A stretch of DNA of 64,000 nucleotides from Spirosoma sp. SC4-14. Its GTDB lineage: Bacteria; Bacteroidota; Bacteroidia; Cytophagales; Spirosomataceae. Position 1 is the first letter of the stretch; every line of letters begins with the position of its first letter. Shown in pieces: positions 26,821-36,100 of this stretch. The position numbers and the translations under genes are program-made. Where the stretch lies: positions 124,001-188,000 of the forward strand of contig NZ_CP147519.1 of NCBI RefSeq assembly GCF_037201965.1. Direction: 5' to 3'. The notes beneath the pieces are model-generated. The model did not search any database and was not told where the DNA came from. It saw nothing but the letters and a program-made list of their open reading frames with translations.

Positions 26821-26854
26821 GCATAGGCGAACGAGATTTCTTAGCATAGGCGAA
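26821..26854 (+). promoter_or_regulatory. Direct repeat GCATAGGCGAA x2 downstream of the Crp-like gene
   Basis: GCATAGGCGAA occurs at 26821-26831 and 26844-26854, 23 bp apart (about two helical turns), in the short gap between the Crp-like gene and the NTF2-like gene. A related GCATAGGCAAAC lies at 17613, also just after a Crp-like 3' end. It may be an operator or promoter element for the downstream gene; no binding data can be inferred. Confidence 0.4.
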
Positions 26855-26924
26855 TCAGTTGAGGGTAACGAAGCACTGACCTTTGCACGGTCATTCACCT
26901 CACGACCACTATAACCCAAGCGCC

Positions 26925-27296
26925 ATGAGCAACAAAGAACTAGTAAAAACCGCCATGACGGCCCTGTTCGCCAACCGCGACCTATCGGCCATCGAGAAGT
27001 ACTGGGGCACTGAGTACATCCAGCACAATCCCCACATTGCCAGCGGGCACGAAGCGATAAGAAGCATCATCGCCGGCTTAGGGTCCGACTTCAAGTATGA
27101 GCCGGGCCTGGTGCTGGAAGACGGTGACTTTGTGGTCATTCACGGCCGTTACACCGGTTGGGCCGCTAAGCCCATGCTGGCCGCCGATTATTTTAAGGTG
27201 AAAGACGGCAAGCTGGTGGAACACTGGGACGTGATGCAGGAAGAAGTGCCCCTTGAGCAGACGGCCGCCAAAACGGCTATGTTCCCGATAGCATAG
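26925..27296 (+). CDS. NTF2-like / SnoaL-type ester cyclase-fold protein
   Basis: A 123-aa protein from ATG 26925 (MSNKELVKTAMTALFANRDL). A longer TTG start is open but lies in the promoter region. The SnoaL-like fold shows IEKYWGTEYIQHNPHIASGH, FVVIHGRYTG and KDGKLVEHWDVMQEE. Small cone-shaped domain, often an ester cyclase or ligand-binding protein; substrate unknown. Base composition shifts here to GC-rich, unlike the AT-rich genes before it, suggesting a different donor. Confidence 0.82.
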   Translation: MSNKELVKTAMTALFANRDLSAIEKYWGTEYIQHNPHIASGHEAIRSIIAGLGSDFKYEPGLVLEDGDFVVIHGRYTGWAAKPMLAADYFKVKDGKLVEHWDVMQEEVPLEQTAAKTAMFPIA

Positions 27297-27313
27297 CCTG
27301 CCGGGCCTGTGAG

Positions 27314-27356
27314 CCGCTTGGAAGCCCGTTGCCGACGGCAACGGGCTTCCAAGCGG
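27314..27356. terminator. 43-nt perfect palindrome (stem-loop) between NTF2-like and ygiD genes
   Basis: Two 21-base arms, starting CCGCTTGGAAGCC and ending GGCTTCCAAGCGG, are perfect complements around a single central A. The RNA would form a very stable GC-rich stem 18 bp after the NTF2-like stop. There is no T-run on either side. It is either a bidirectional terminator of the type without U-tract or a REP-like element. Confidence 0.6.
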
Positions 27357-27456
27357 TAAGCCCCTCCTGCCTGGCCTGAATCAAGCCCGAAAGCCGACTC
27401 TGTCGACTGGACTGCGCTCGCCGAATTTTCTACAAAAACCATCCCTTACCGCTGCC

Positions 27457-28278
27457 ATGCTGACCCTTCCTGCTCTAAAAACCCTAGCCGATAGCCTGCC
27501 CGAGCAGGACATACAGATGCCCGTCCTCTTCATCGGGCACGGCTCGCCGATGAATGCCATCGAGGACAACGAGTTCTCCGAGCGCTGGCGCCGCCTGGGC
27601 CAAGAGATTCCGGCCCCGAAAGCCGTGCTGTGCGTCTCGGCGCACTGGCTCACGCGCGGTACCTTCGTCACGGCCATGAACCGCCCCCGCACCATCCACG
27701 ACTTCGGGGGCTTTCCACGAGCGTTGTTCGACGTGGAGTACCCGGCCCCCGGAGCGCCCGAGCTGGCCCACGAGCTTCAGGCCGCCCTGGCCCCCGCGCC
27801 CGTGGGCCTCGACCACGGCACCTGGAGCGTCGTCCGGCAGATGTACCCGCAGGCCACCATCCCCGTGCTGCAGCTGAGCCTAGACTATACCCGGCCCGCC
27901 GCGTGGCACTACGACCTGGGCAAGCAGCTGGCCGGGCTGCGCAAAAAAGGCGTGCTCGTCATCGGCTCGGGCAACATGGTGCACAACCTGCGCCTGTTGG
28001 TCCTGCCCCCGGACGGCCACGCCAACGGTGCCTACGGTCACGACTGGGCCCTGGAGATGAACGACATTTTCAAGCGCAACATCCTGGTCGGCGACCACCA
28101 GGCGCTAATTCAGTACAAAAGCCTGGGGCCAGCCGCCACGCTCGCTGTGCCGTCGATAGACCATTACTTCCCGCTGCTCTACGCCCTAGCGCTGCAAGAG
28201 AAAAACGAAGCGCCCCTGATGTTCAACGACAAAGTCGTGGCCGGCTCGCTGACCATGACATCCGTCAAATTTGGGTAA
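27457..28278 (+). CDS. ygiD: 4,5-DOPA dioxygenase extradiol (LigB/YgiD family)
   Basis: A 273-aa class III extradiol ring-cleavage dioxygenase of the DODA/YgiD type. Expected metal-site histidines are seen in LFIGHGSPMNAIEDNEFSE, CVSAHWLTRG, LDHGTWSVVRQMYP and PSIDHYFPLLYAL. It cleaves catechols such as L-DOPA in the cytoplasm. Composition is GC-rich and resembles Hymenobacter-type genes. It stands alone between a palindromic stem-loop and the third SRPBCC gene. Confidence 0.92.
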   Translation: MLTLPALKTLADSLPEQDIQMPVLFIGHGSPMNAIEDNEFSERWRRLGQEIPAPKAVLCVSAHWLTRGTFVTAMNRPRTIHDFGGFPRALFDVEYPAPGAPELAHELQAALAPAPVGLDHGTWSVVRQMYPQATIPVLQLSLDYTRPAAWHYDLGKQLAGLRKKGVLVIGSGNMVHNLRLLVLPPDGHANGAYGHDWALEMNDIFKRNILVGDHQALIQYKSLGPAATLAVPSIDHYFPLLYALALQEKNEAPLMFNDKVVAGSLTMTSVKFG

Positions 28279-28472
28279 GATGCTATCCAAATAAGCGGTC
28301 ATGTTGCGCTTGTCGAAGCATGTCTACCCCGCATGTTGTGGCCCTAGTGAAGCGGTAGTGATGCTTCACTGTGTTCAGCAGGAAATTCTTATATTTTGCC
28401 TATTCGGATAGGCTATAGGCTCTAAGCGCCTTATTCTCTCATCCCCTCCGCTCAAAAAAATTTATATAAAAA

Positions 28473-28931
28473 ATGAGCAAAGCAATAATTATTTCAGGTA
28501 ACAGAGTCGTAAAAACTACTATTGAAAATGCCTATCAAAGCCTGATAGACCCAGCTAAGCAAGTAAAATGGAACACACTTTATTTAGAGGCAACAATTGA
28601 GCCCAAAGGCGAAATAAAGGATGGCTCCGTGATGCCAGGAAATTTTAAAGGTTCGGGAAAAGCAAGTGTTACTTTTCAAAATGTGCAACCAACTAAGGAG
28701 TTTACGCATTTTTCAAAAATAAAAATGTTTAACTTCTTTAATATTGGTGAGTTTCATCATACTTACAAGGTAGAAGACAAAAGTGGACAGACAGAGATTA
28801 CGCAAACCGTTTCTTTTGAACCTAAAAGTTTGGGGTTAATTTTGAAAAGTGTGATTGTAAATAACTTCAAGAAAAGATTACCCGAAAGTTTTGACGAATT
28901 CCAAAAATATGTGGAAGTTTCTAATTCGTAA
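28473..28931 (+). CDS. SRPBCC-family (START-like) protein, diverged third paralogue
   Basis: 152 aa, same length and same fold as the genes at 19442 and 25267 but with many substitutions (VVKTTIENAYQSLIDPAKQV, FEPKSLGLILKSVIVNNFKK). It is AT-rich although its neighbours on both sides are GC-rich, so it came from the same source as the other two and not with ygiD. The function is ligand binding by fold only. The 324-bp gap after it (28932-29255) shows nothing recognisable. Confidence 0.8.
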   Translation: MSKAIIISGNRVVKTTIENAYQSLIDPAKQVKWNTLYLEATIEPKGEIKDGSVMPGNFKGSGKASVTFQNVQPTKEFTHFSKIKMFNFFNIGEFHHTYKVEDKSGQTEITQTVSFEPKSLGLILKSVIVNNFKKRLPESFDEFQKYVEVSNS

Positions 28932-29255
28932 AAGAGACACTGCACAGAAAATAAAAAAGGGCAGTAGCTGACAAGTGTTTGGCATAATGTGGGCGTAACC
29001 GACCTTCAAGGGCTTTTGTCTTATAAAGTCGAGGCGGCGAAGATACGCGATCGTAGTTTTGTGAGACCAACGAATAAAACATTTTCCTAGCAACTTATTA
29101 AGTCTTCGCACCGAAAGTTGGGGTTACGTAGAAACGGTCGTTTTCCGAGATGCCCCGCCCACCAGGAATTCAGGTGAACCTAAACCTGGTCGACCAACTC
29201 GCCCTACCGTTGTTTTCCGTTCCTACTATTTTACGACCCCTTTTTCTATTCCCCG

Positions 29256-30071
29256 ATGAACCAGCTAACCACCTTTGCCCAGCAGCTGCAGACTCTAGCT
29301 GTGCTTTACCTGCCACGCGTGCTGATTGCGGTCCCGGCCCTGCTAATTGGCTGGTGGCTGATTGGCCGCGCCAGCCAACTGCTGGGCTGGACCACGGCCC
29401 ACCTCGATGTTTCGCTGAGCTCGTTTCTGCGCAGTCTGGTCAACATCGTGCTCAAGGTATTGCTGCTGGTTTCGGTAGCCGGCATAGTGGGGTTTGAAAC
29501 TACTTCGTTCGTGGCCGTGCTGGGGGCGGCGGGGCTGGCAGTGGGTCTGGCTTTGCAGGGCACGCTGGCCAATTTCGCTGGCGGGGTACTTATTCTGATG
29601 CTCAAGCCTTACGTGGTGGGCGACACCATTGAGGCCCAGGGCAAAAGCGGGGAAGTGGTCGAAATTCTGATTTTCAACACCATCCTCGTTACCCCGCAGG
29701 GCGACGCCGTGATTCTGCCCAATGGGGCCACATCGAACAACGTCATCGTAAATAAAACGGTCCAAAACCGCTCGTTGGTCGACATCGCCACCGAGCTCGA
29801 AAGTCCCACCGACCTGGCTGCCCTGCGCGCCTGGGCCGGGCCGCTTCTGGCCGCCGATGCCGATGTGCTGCCCGTGCCAGCCCCGCAGGTGGTAGTTACG
29901 GCGCTGCGGCCGGGCAGCCTAGCGGTGTCGTTCCGGGCCTATACCATTGCCGGGCGCAGCGTGCCGGCGCAGGATCGCCTCACCGAGGCGCTGCAGCTGG
30001 CGTTCGCGCAGCACGACTTGCGCGGACCGGTGCCTGTATCGCACAGCTACGTGGGCCCGCTTCCGGGGTAA
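29256..30071 (+). CDS. Mechanosensitive ion channel of the MscS family
   Basis: A 271-aa small-conductance mechanosensitive channel. Three transmembrane helices lie in the first 130 residues. The pore helix is AAGLAVGLALQGTLANFAGG, followed by the beta domain (YVVGDTIEAQGKSGEVVEI, TPQGDAVILPNGATSNNVIV). The length is that of minimal MscS. It protects cells from osmotic downshock in the inner membrane. GC-rich composition, with an IS1182 fragment just downstream. Confidence 0.93.
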   Translation: MNQLTTFAQQLQTLAVLYLPRVLIAVPALLIGWWLIGRASQLLGWTTAHLDVSLSSFLRSLVNIVLKVLLLVSVAGIVGFETTSFVAVLGAAGLAVGLALQGTLANFAGGVLILMLKPYVVGDTIEAQGKSGEVVEILIFNTILVTPQGDAVILPNGATSNNVIVNKTVQNRSLVDIATELESPTDLAALRAWAGPLLAADADVLPVPAPQVVVTALRPGSLAVSFRAYTIAGRSVPAQDRLTEALQLAFAQHDLRGPVPVSHSYVGPLPG

Positions 30072-30163
30072 GCAATTGATTGTCTTGTCCTAGAAATAAA
30101 CCGACGTGGCTGTTGCACAACTCCATTTAGGAATTGTAAGTAGTCTTTTCTGTATCTTGAGGT

Positions 30164-30445
30164 ATGCAAGGCCGAAAAGATTATACCGAAAAGCGAATCA
30201 CTTGTTTTCAGCTGTCCAGCCGCGTCCCTGAACATAATTTCTACCGCCGATTAAAGGAGGCGCTCGACCTGACCTTCATCTATGAGGTCACTAAACAGCT
30301 CTATGGCCAGACAGGAAACCCTTCAATTGATCCAGTTATATTCTTTAAGTTCATGCTCATCGGTTGCCTGGAGAATATTACTTCCGACAGAAAACTGGTC
30401 GAGCATTGCGCCATGCGGTTGGATATGTTGTATTTTCTGGGCTAG
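30164..30445 (+). pseudogene. N-terminal fragment of an IS1182-family transposase
   Basis: A 93-aa frame matches the start of Bacteroidetes IS1182 transposases (FQLSSRVPEHNFYRRLKEAL, IDPVIFFKFMLIGCLENITS). It stops at LYFLG, where full-length proteins continue through the DDE domain for some 400 more residues. The following 190 bp are not clearly transposase. It is a dead fragment, and possibly a deletion scar of the insertion that brought the resolvase. Confidence 0.8.
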
Positions 30446-30635
30446 GGGTTCTTCTTCCAACGGGGCATTTTTACACGCTAAGAAACGGGTTTTATAGTTA
30501 GTAGCTGGCCGAGCGTTGACAATCACTCTGTTATCAAAAAGGGTATCCAAAAAGTAGCCACAAAAATGGCCAATCTGTTCATTTAGAGGGGGTAGTTTAT
30601 CTTATCACAAAGGATTTCCTTTTTGATAACTTATC

Positions 30636-31247
30636 ATGTCAGCTAAATCAACGGATCAGCCTAAACGGGTAGCTCTATACGCCCGCGTGTCGACGTTGGA
30701 TAAGGGGCAGGATCCGGATACTCAACTTCGGCCACTAAGAGAGTATGCCCATCACCGGGGATTCCTCATTGCCGGGGAGTACATTGATCAAGCTTCGGGT
30801 ATCAGCCAAGAGCGCCGACACTATCGGCTGATGGTCGAGGCTGCCCGTAAACGAAAGATTGATGTGGTGCTGGTTTGGCGCTACGATCGCTTTGCCCGTT
30901 CTACCCAGGCTCTGGTGAATGCGCTCAAGGAGTTCCAGAACCTGAACGTCGACTTCATCTCCTACCAGGAAAATATTGACACCACCACGCCTACGGGTGA
31001 GTTAATCTTCCATGTGATGGCTTCGCTGGCCCAATTCGAGAGTTCGCTCATTAGTCAGCGGGTCAAAGCTGGCATGGCTCGGGCAAAAGCACAAGGCAAA
31101 CAAATATCCCGGCCCAAGCTACAAGCCACTAAGCTGCACCAGATCCTGGAACTGCAAAAAGCAGGATTGTCACTGAATCAGATCAGTATCCGATCCGGAG
31201 TCGCTTACGGAACGGTGTATAATTATCTGGCTAAGAAAAAGGGATAA
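30636..31247 (+). CDS. Serine recombinase (resolvase/invertase family)
   Basis: A 203-aa small serine recombinase. The catalytic region starts VALYARVSTLDKGQDPDTQL with the active Ser in ARVST, followed by VVLVWRYDRFARSTQALVNA and LIFHVMASLAQFESSLIS. A short C-terminal helix-turn-helix follows (LNQISIRSGVAYGTVYNYL). Such proteins resolve plasmid multimers or transposon cointegrates. It ends inside the truncated umuC reading frame, so it probably arrived on the element that cut umuC. Confidence 0.92.
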   Translation: MSAKSTDQPKRVALYARVSTLDKGQDPDTQLRPLREYAHHRGFLIAGEYIDQASGISQERRHYRLMVEAARKRKIDVVLVWRYDRFARSTQALVNALKEFQNLNVDFISYQENIDTTTPTGELIFHVMASLAQFESSLISQRVKAGMARAKAQGKQISRPKLQATKLHQILELQKAGLSLNQISIRSGVAYGTVYNYLAKKKG

Positions 31248-31439
31248 CTCCAAACCGCTATTTTCCGTCCGATTGTAACGAAAACCTCTATTTAGGCCAA
31301 GAGCCTTAGCCTCTTTGGAACTGGCCACAATACTGCCATCGTTGTTCGACAAAACGACGACGGGTTGTCCGATCAGGCTGTAATCGAAAGCCCGGTGGCA
31401 GTTTACGTACATATCGTTGACATCGACCAGCAATTTCAT
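31170..31439 (-). pseudogene. umuC: Truncated umuC (error-prone DNA polymerase V subunit), 5' end only
   Basis: The first 50 residues are those of a Y-family polymerase UmuC (LVDVNDMYVNCHRAFDYSLI, VVVLSNNDGSIVASSKEAKA). From about position 31290 the similarity ends and the frame runs antisense into the recombinase gene until a stop at 31170. More than 350 residues, including most of the palm, fingers and little finger, are missing, so no polymerase can be made. The start overlaps the umuD stop by 4 bp. Confidence 0.85.
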
Positions 31440-31915
31440 AGCTCAAAAATCTTCTTGACTTGCGCCTTTTTTAGCCAAAAGCTAACGACACCAAACAATT
31501 TAAAGTTATCGCTGGGTTGTACGTAAATTGGCTGATGGAACTTACTGGCTGGCATTAAGACAACCAATTCATCGGGTTTATGGTAACGCCGAACGATGTA
31601 CTCGCCATCCAACCAGACAACCACAATTTGCCCTTCATAATGCTCTATTGACCGGTCTACGATCATTATGTCTCCTTCCCATAAGCCGTCATCAACCATG
31701 CAATCGCCAATGGCCCTTACAAAGTAGGTTGTGTCCTTGTTGCGAATGACCAGATCGTTTAAATCACACACCTTTTCGATATGATCCGTTGCGGGCGAAA
31801 ACGTACCGGCGTGGACATACGAACTGAAAAAGGGAAGGAGCAGACGCCGGACCACTGTTGCTTTTTGAAAAACTAAATGTTTTTTGTCGCCGTTTTCAGC
31901 TCTCATGTTCCCCAA
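31436..31915 (-). CDS. umuD: UmuD/LexA-type S24 peptidase-fold protein with altered catalytic dyad
   Basis: A 159-aa UmuD homologue. The S24 domain aligns well throughout: VRAIGDCMVDDGLWEGDIMI, GQIVVVWLDGEYIVRRYHKP and the C-terminal FKLFGVVSFWL. The usual catalytic Ser (GDSM) is Cys (codon TGC), and the usual Lys in the TVKK strand is Arg (YIVRR). Self-cleavage to UmuD' would therefore be impaired or changed. The partner umuC is truncated. This looks like a relict SOS mutagenesis operon, though the umuD frame itself is intact. Confidence 0.87.
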   Translation of the reverse strand: MGNMRAENGDKKHLVFQKATVVRRLLLPFFSSYVHAGTFSPATDHIEKVCDLNDLVIRNKDTTYFVRAIGDCMVDDGLWEGDIMIVDRSIEHYEGQIVVVWLDGEYIVRRYHKPDELVVLMPASKFHQPIYVQPSDNFKLFGVVSFWLKKAQVKKIFEL

Positions 31916-32021
31916 ACTATAATTTTGGGTGCTATGTTATGGATTTGTTATAAATAATACAAGTATATTATATGGATGTAGTTTGCTTGTGCTCGCTTCA
32001 GCAGCGATTAAAGTCACTTTT

Positions 32022-32264
32022 TTAGTTGGGAGGCAGTTGCTTCCGTAAAAGAAAGCTGGCAATCAAATACACATGGTCGGCAATCTGACTTTTTGGGGAA
32101 ATCTTGGTTTTTACATACTGCTCTATGGCGGTTGGAGTATGCCCTTTTTTGATCAGTTTGTTTATCTGCTCAACTAAACCAGGCTGTTGGGTAATATATG
32201 TATTGTAAATAAGTTCTTCAATTAGAATTTTCAGTGGTTCTAAAGCTGGGTCTTGACGTTCCAT
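32022..32264 (-). CDS. Small hypothetical protein
   Basis: An 80-aa protein, acidic at the N terminus and basic in the middle (LVEQINKLIKKGHTPTAIEQ). It is predicted mainly helical, with no signal peptide or membrane segment. I do not recognise the family. It lies about 107 bp upstream of umuD on the same strand. The protein-like composition and clean start support a real gene. Confidence 0.5.
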   Translation of the reverse strand: MERQDPALEPLKILIEELIYNTYITQQPGLVEQINKLIKKGHTPTAIEQYVKTKISPKSQIADHVYLIASFLLRKQLPPN

Positions 32265-32416
32265 ATGGCAGTAGTTATGCTCCTACTTACTATTCCGCCG
32301 AATTGCCCAAAGTTCGACAACATTTATTAGATGACAACTCACCCAACCCGCCGTTAATATGCTGCACTAAGTTGTGATTGAGGACCGGCAGGCGCATCTA
32401 TAGGTATCTACCTTTA

Positions 32417-32456
32417 AACCACAAGTCAGGCTTTTCATTCGGCCTGACTTGTGGTT
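32417..32456 (-). terminator. Terminator hairpin after the LytTR gene
   Basis: A 15-bp perfect inverted repeat (AACCACAAGTCAGGC and its complement) with a 10-base loop. It begins 4 bases beyond the stop codon of the minus-strand LytTR gene, with short A/T flanks on both sides. It marks the end of the lanthipeptide-side transcription. Confidence 0.7.
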
Positions 32457-32460
32457 AATT

Positions 32461-32964
32461 TCACTTAAGAGTGTTGTGATCCAATGATTTAATAAATGTT
32501 TTTTTGAACTGGGGTCCCAAAGGTATGCGTATCGTCCCTTCTGCCCGGCGCAATCCTATTTGATCCTTTTCAACAAAGTCAACTCTTTGATTGGCAACAA
32601 TAAAGGATTTGTGAACCCGAGAAAATAAGTTCTTGGGGAGTTGCTCTTCTACTTTAGAGATGGGTCGGTGAACCGTCAATACTTCAGCAATTGTGAAAAT
32701 TGTCACGTAATTACGCTCACTTTCAATCCAAATTATGTCATGAAAGTACACTTTTTGCAACCGACGGGCGGTCTGTACATAAAAATAATCATCATCGATG
32801 AATGAACCATTGGCAGGTAATTGCCCCAAAATTTGTAACGTTTCGGACAATTGGCGTTTAAGATTTTGAACAACCAGTAAATCGCCGGTGGATACATCCA
32901 TTGGCGATTTAGAGAGATGCGAGCTTGGGCTACTTGAAGGATTCATAACGGTTCGATAAAGCAA
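32461..32964 (-). CDS. LytTR-domain DNA-binding regulator
   Basis: A 167-aa protein. There is no receiver domain; the C-terminal 100 residues are a LytTR DNA-binding domain (FIDDDYFYVQTARRLQKVYF, IIWIESERNYVTIFT, NLFSRVHKSFIVANQRVDFV). The N-terminal 60 residues are Ser-rich and unassigned, with a short helix (LLVVQNLKRQLSETLQILGQ). It lies downstream of lanB on the same strand and so may be a second regulator of the lanthipeptide locus beside the full LytTR response regulator at 36764. Confidence 0.85.
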   Translation of the reverse strand: MLYRTVMNPSSSPSSHLSKSPMDVSTGDLLVVQNLKRQLSETLQILGQLPANGSFIDDDYFYVQTARRLQKVYFHDIIWIESERNYVTIFTIAEVLTVHRPISKVEEQLPKNLFSRVHKSFIVANQRVDFVEKDQIGLRRAEGTIRIPLGPQFKKTFIKSLDHNTLK

Positions 32965-33156
32965 TAAGAAATACTTATCAAGTTTCGCAATGAATCAGCG
33001 TAATTCTTAAAATGATTGGCGAATAGATACCAATAGTTGACGAGGGGACGAATGAGCGGTTAGCGGGGGTGAATTTGACTTTTTAAGGGATGTAGCCATT
33101 ATTGACTCAGTAAGGGGTGGGGGCAGCCAGGCCAGAGATTACTATTTATTGATGAA

Positions 33157-36100
33157 TCAGTCTGCCAAACGAGCTTGTAACGATTCATAATGTCTGGCCA
33201 AAAAATGATAAATAACGACTTCGTGTTTTCGTTGGTGGGCTGTAAAAATTCGGTTGAGTGTCATATGGATTAGGCTCCCCAGCAGCGAATAATAAGTAGA
33301 TGTCTGATCTAACTGGGAAAAGTACTGCCGAATGTTGTTAACCGAAGGCTGAACAATTTGGCTACGTTCAGAGAGTAATGCCGTAGGCAGGGTAGAATAC
33401 GTGAAAAATGAGCGGTAGTAATCCCGGTACTTTCGATTTAGCTTCTGCTTAAGTACTTTAACGGCTGTATGTTCGGAAAAAAATAGTTTCTGAAGCGCCC
33501 GGCTGATGTCAACTTTTTGATTGATGGACAACGAAAAGTCGGTCAGCAGCGTGTCGACAGACTGCAAGGCTAGTCGGTACCGGTCTTCTTCAGAGGCCTC
33601 TGTATTGATTTCCAACCAATTAAGAAAACACTGGCTATCGGCCGCAAAAATGTGTTCGCAATCGTCGATTAATTCTGGGTGGTACCGTTCAAGTTCACGG
33701 ATGTATGTATCCAGTTGAAATCGTTCTACAAAACCCGTTTGAATATCGTTTTGCAGGGCTTTTTGCCAGGCAGTAACTAAGCGTCCGTACTTGTTCGGGA
33801 GGATTTGACACCGAATTCGCAGGTGATAATTGGGGTCTGTATAGCGAATAAAGAAGACATTTGTTACCCAGCCTTTCTTTCGGGCTTGTCGAATAAATGG
33901 AATTAATACAGAAACCAAGAATTGATCCGCATACGTCTCGTTTAAATAAACCTTTGTATAAAACCAATCCTGGCCAGGGGGGATAATTCTTTGTCTGGTC
34001 GTAGCCCGTCGTTTGAGCGTAGGTTTAAGTGGATCGTTCGTAGTTAAAAGGGTTTTCACCGGAATAACCAGCTCTGAAACATACTGATTAATACCGTCGC
34101 TAATCCAGGGTTGATAAAACTCACCTATCCATTCTTTTAATAAAATATGCTCCTGCTTTTTTACCTCATCGACCAACAGTTGGCGGGTGGGCTCAAAATC
34201 GAGATCAAGCAACAACTTGTTATCGCCCTCGATTAGAAAAACGTACCTGGGCAAGCGGTACTGCTTCCGAATTAAATCGGCTGTGACAGCAGCAGGTAAA
34301 TACTCCTTTCGTAAAACCCACTGGGCAGGACTAACAATCAGGTTCCTATAAACAAGGCGCGGTAGGTAAGGCAACTGATTAAAATTTCCCCAAGACCAAG
34401 CTAAGGTTGGCATTTCAGCCGATTGAACGGCCGCTAAAAACTGATATACTTCGTCCCCATACCAGGAATTATGGGCGTTGCTGTGGCGGGGTCGAATCCG
34501 CTTTCCACTATGTTTGTGGCGAAGTATTACTGATTCATCGTCGGTTACAGAGACAACAATATCCGACAATAATATGGTATGCTCGTCGGACACACCGGCT
34601 AACGTCAAGTACGGAATTTCTACGTTACGGAGCACAGGACGCGCAACGACATTGCCCGCTCGGAGAGGAGAAGTCGGTAGGTGAACCAGCTCCGCCAGTA
34701 GGTCGTCTGGATATTGCGCCTGTTCCCAAGAGCACAATTGCTGAACCTCGCTGCATAAATCGGAATGACCTTGGCAAAACCGGCCCAAAAAGTAAGCCGC
34801 GGAACCGCAAATTGTTGAATTAAGAACGAATCGCCAATTTTCGGAAAGTTCATTAGCAGCACTTCCAAAATGGTTAGTAAATAATTCACCATGCAAGTAC
34901 CAGGAAGGCGGAAAATGAGTAAGATTATTCGTCTCAAGTGTCAATAAATCAGCTTCTGTAATTTCAATTTCATCCAAATTTTCCAGGACGTAACGGCTAT
35001 ATAGACGCTCCCGTAGTGGTTGTAAATGTACCTGTTGGGAATGGGTAGAAGAAGTGTCTTTGAATAAATCGCTCAGTAAAGAAAAACCCGTTAGGTTGCC
35101 AGACACAAAGCCAACGCCTACCTCAGGATCAAGAGCCGTTAACAAATCAATCTCTTGACGATCAAAACGATCTTTAAATCGCCTGGCAAATTCTTTTAGG
35201 GGAGACGCGGTAGGGTATTGTAATAAGGGAAGGAGCCGACTGAACTGCGTAGTAATATGACGCAGGGTTGCAGAAGACAACTCTAAATGGGTGGGAACGA
35301 AAAACAAATCTGTTTGAACTAGGGCATCAGTGCGATCAACGGATTGGTTCTGGACTAACGCTTTAAATGTCGATTGCACCCGCTCCAAATTGGCGAGTTT
35401 AATCGGTGAATCTAAAAGGCTATGGTTCGCCTGGATAAGCTGTTGCTGAAGAGTACTGGCCGAGGGGATTTGCTCCAGTCGATCTAATAAATAATTAGTC
35501 ATTCCCGCTCCCGTGACCGGTAATGTTAGATTGCTGATCAAAAACTGATCGTCAATCAGATGATTAATATACTCAATAACTTCCGGTTGATTGGTTATAC
35601 CATACAGCAGCGTTAGCTCACTATAAGTAGCCCAGCCACGCTCGATGAGGTAGTTAACCAGTACATCTAAATCTGGGGTAGAGGGTAGGGAAGAGAGAAC
35701 AATTTTTTGGTCGTGCAAACTGCCCGTTCGTTCTGAAAACCGGTATTGATCGCCCACTCTGTATAGGCTATTATTTAGCCGGTATTGAAGTAAAGAGCGA
35801 ATGGAAACGTCCTTGGTCAACGCTTCACTGACTGTTAATGGAATGAGGCTATCCAGGCGACTGACGGTGGTCCAGGGACTTTGACCAAACTCGATTCGAT
35901 TGAATTGATCTATTTTGCCTAAACCCACTCCGGCGAACAGGCCATAAGGAGTAGACCGGCCATAGGATCGAAGGACATAACGCCACAAGGCTTTCTGTAG
36001 GGCTTTTCCCAACTCCTTGTCCTGTGAAGTTTGCCAAGTCTCGTAGAGATCAGGCGAGGCTAAAAATATAGCTTCTGCAACCCACTTTTGATCAAGTAAA

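Noticed and set aside
27630..28358. 242-aa Arg/Pro-rich frame
   Set aside because: Antisense-like artefact of GC-rich ygiD in a different frame; ygiD is clear on the same bases.
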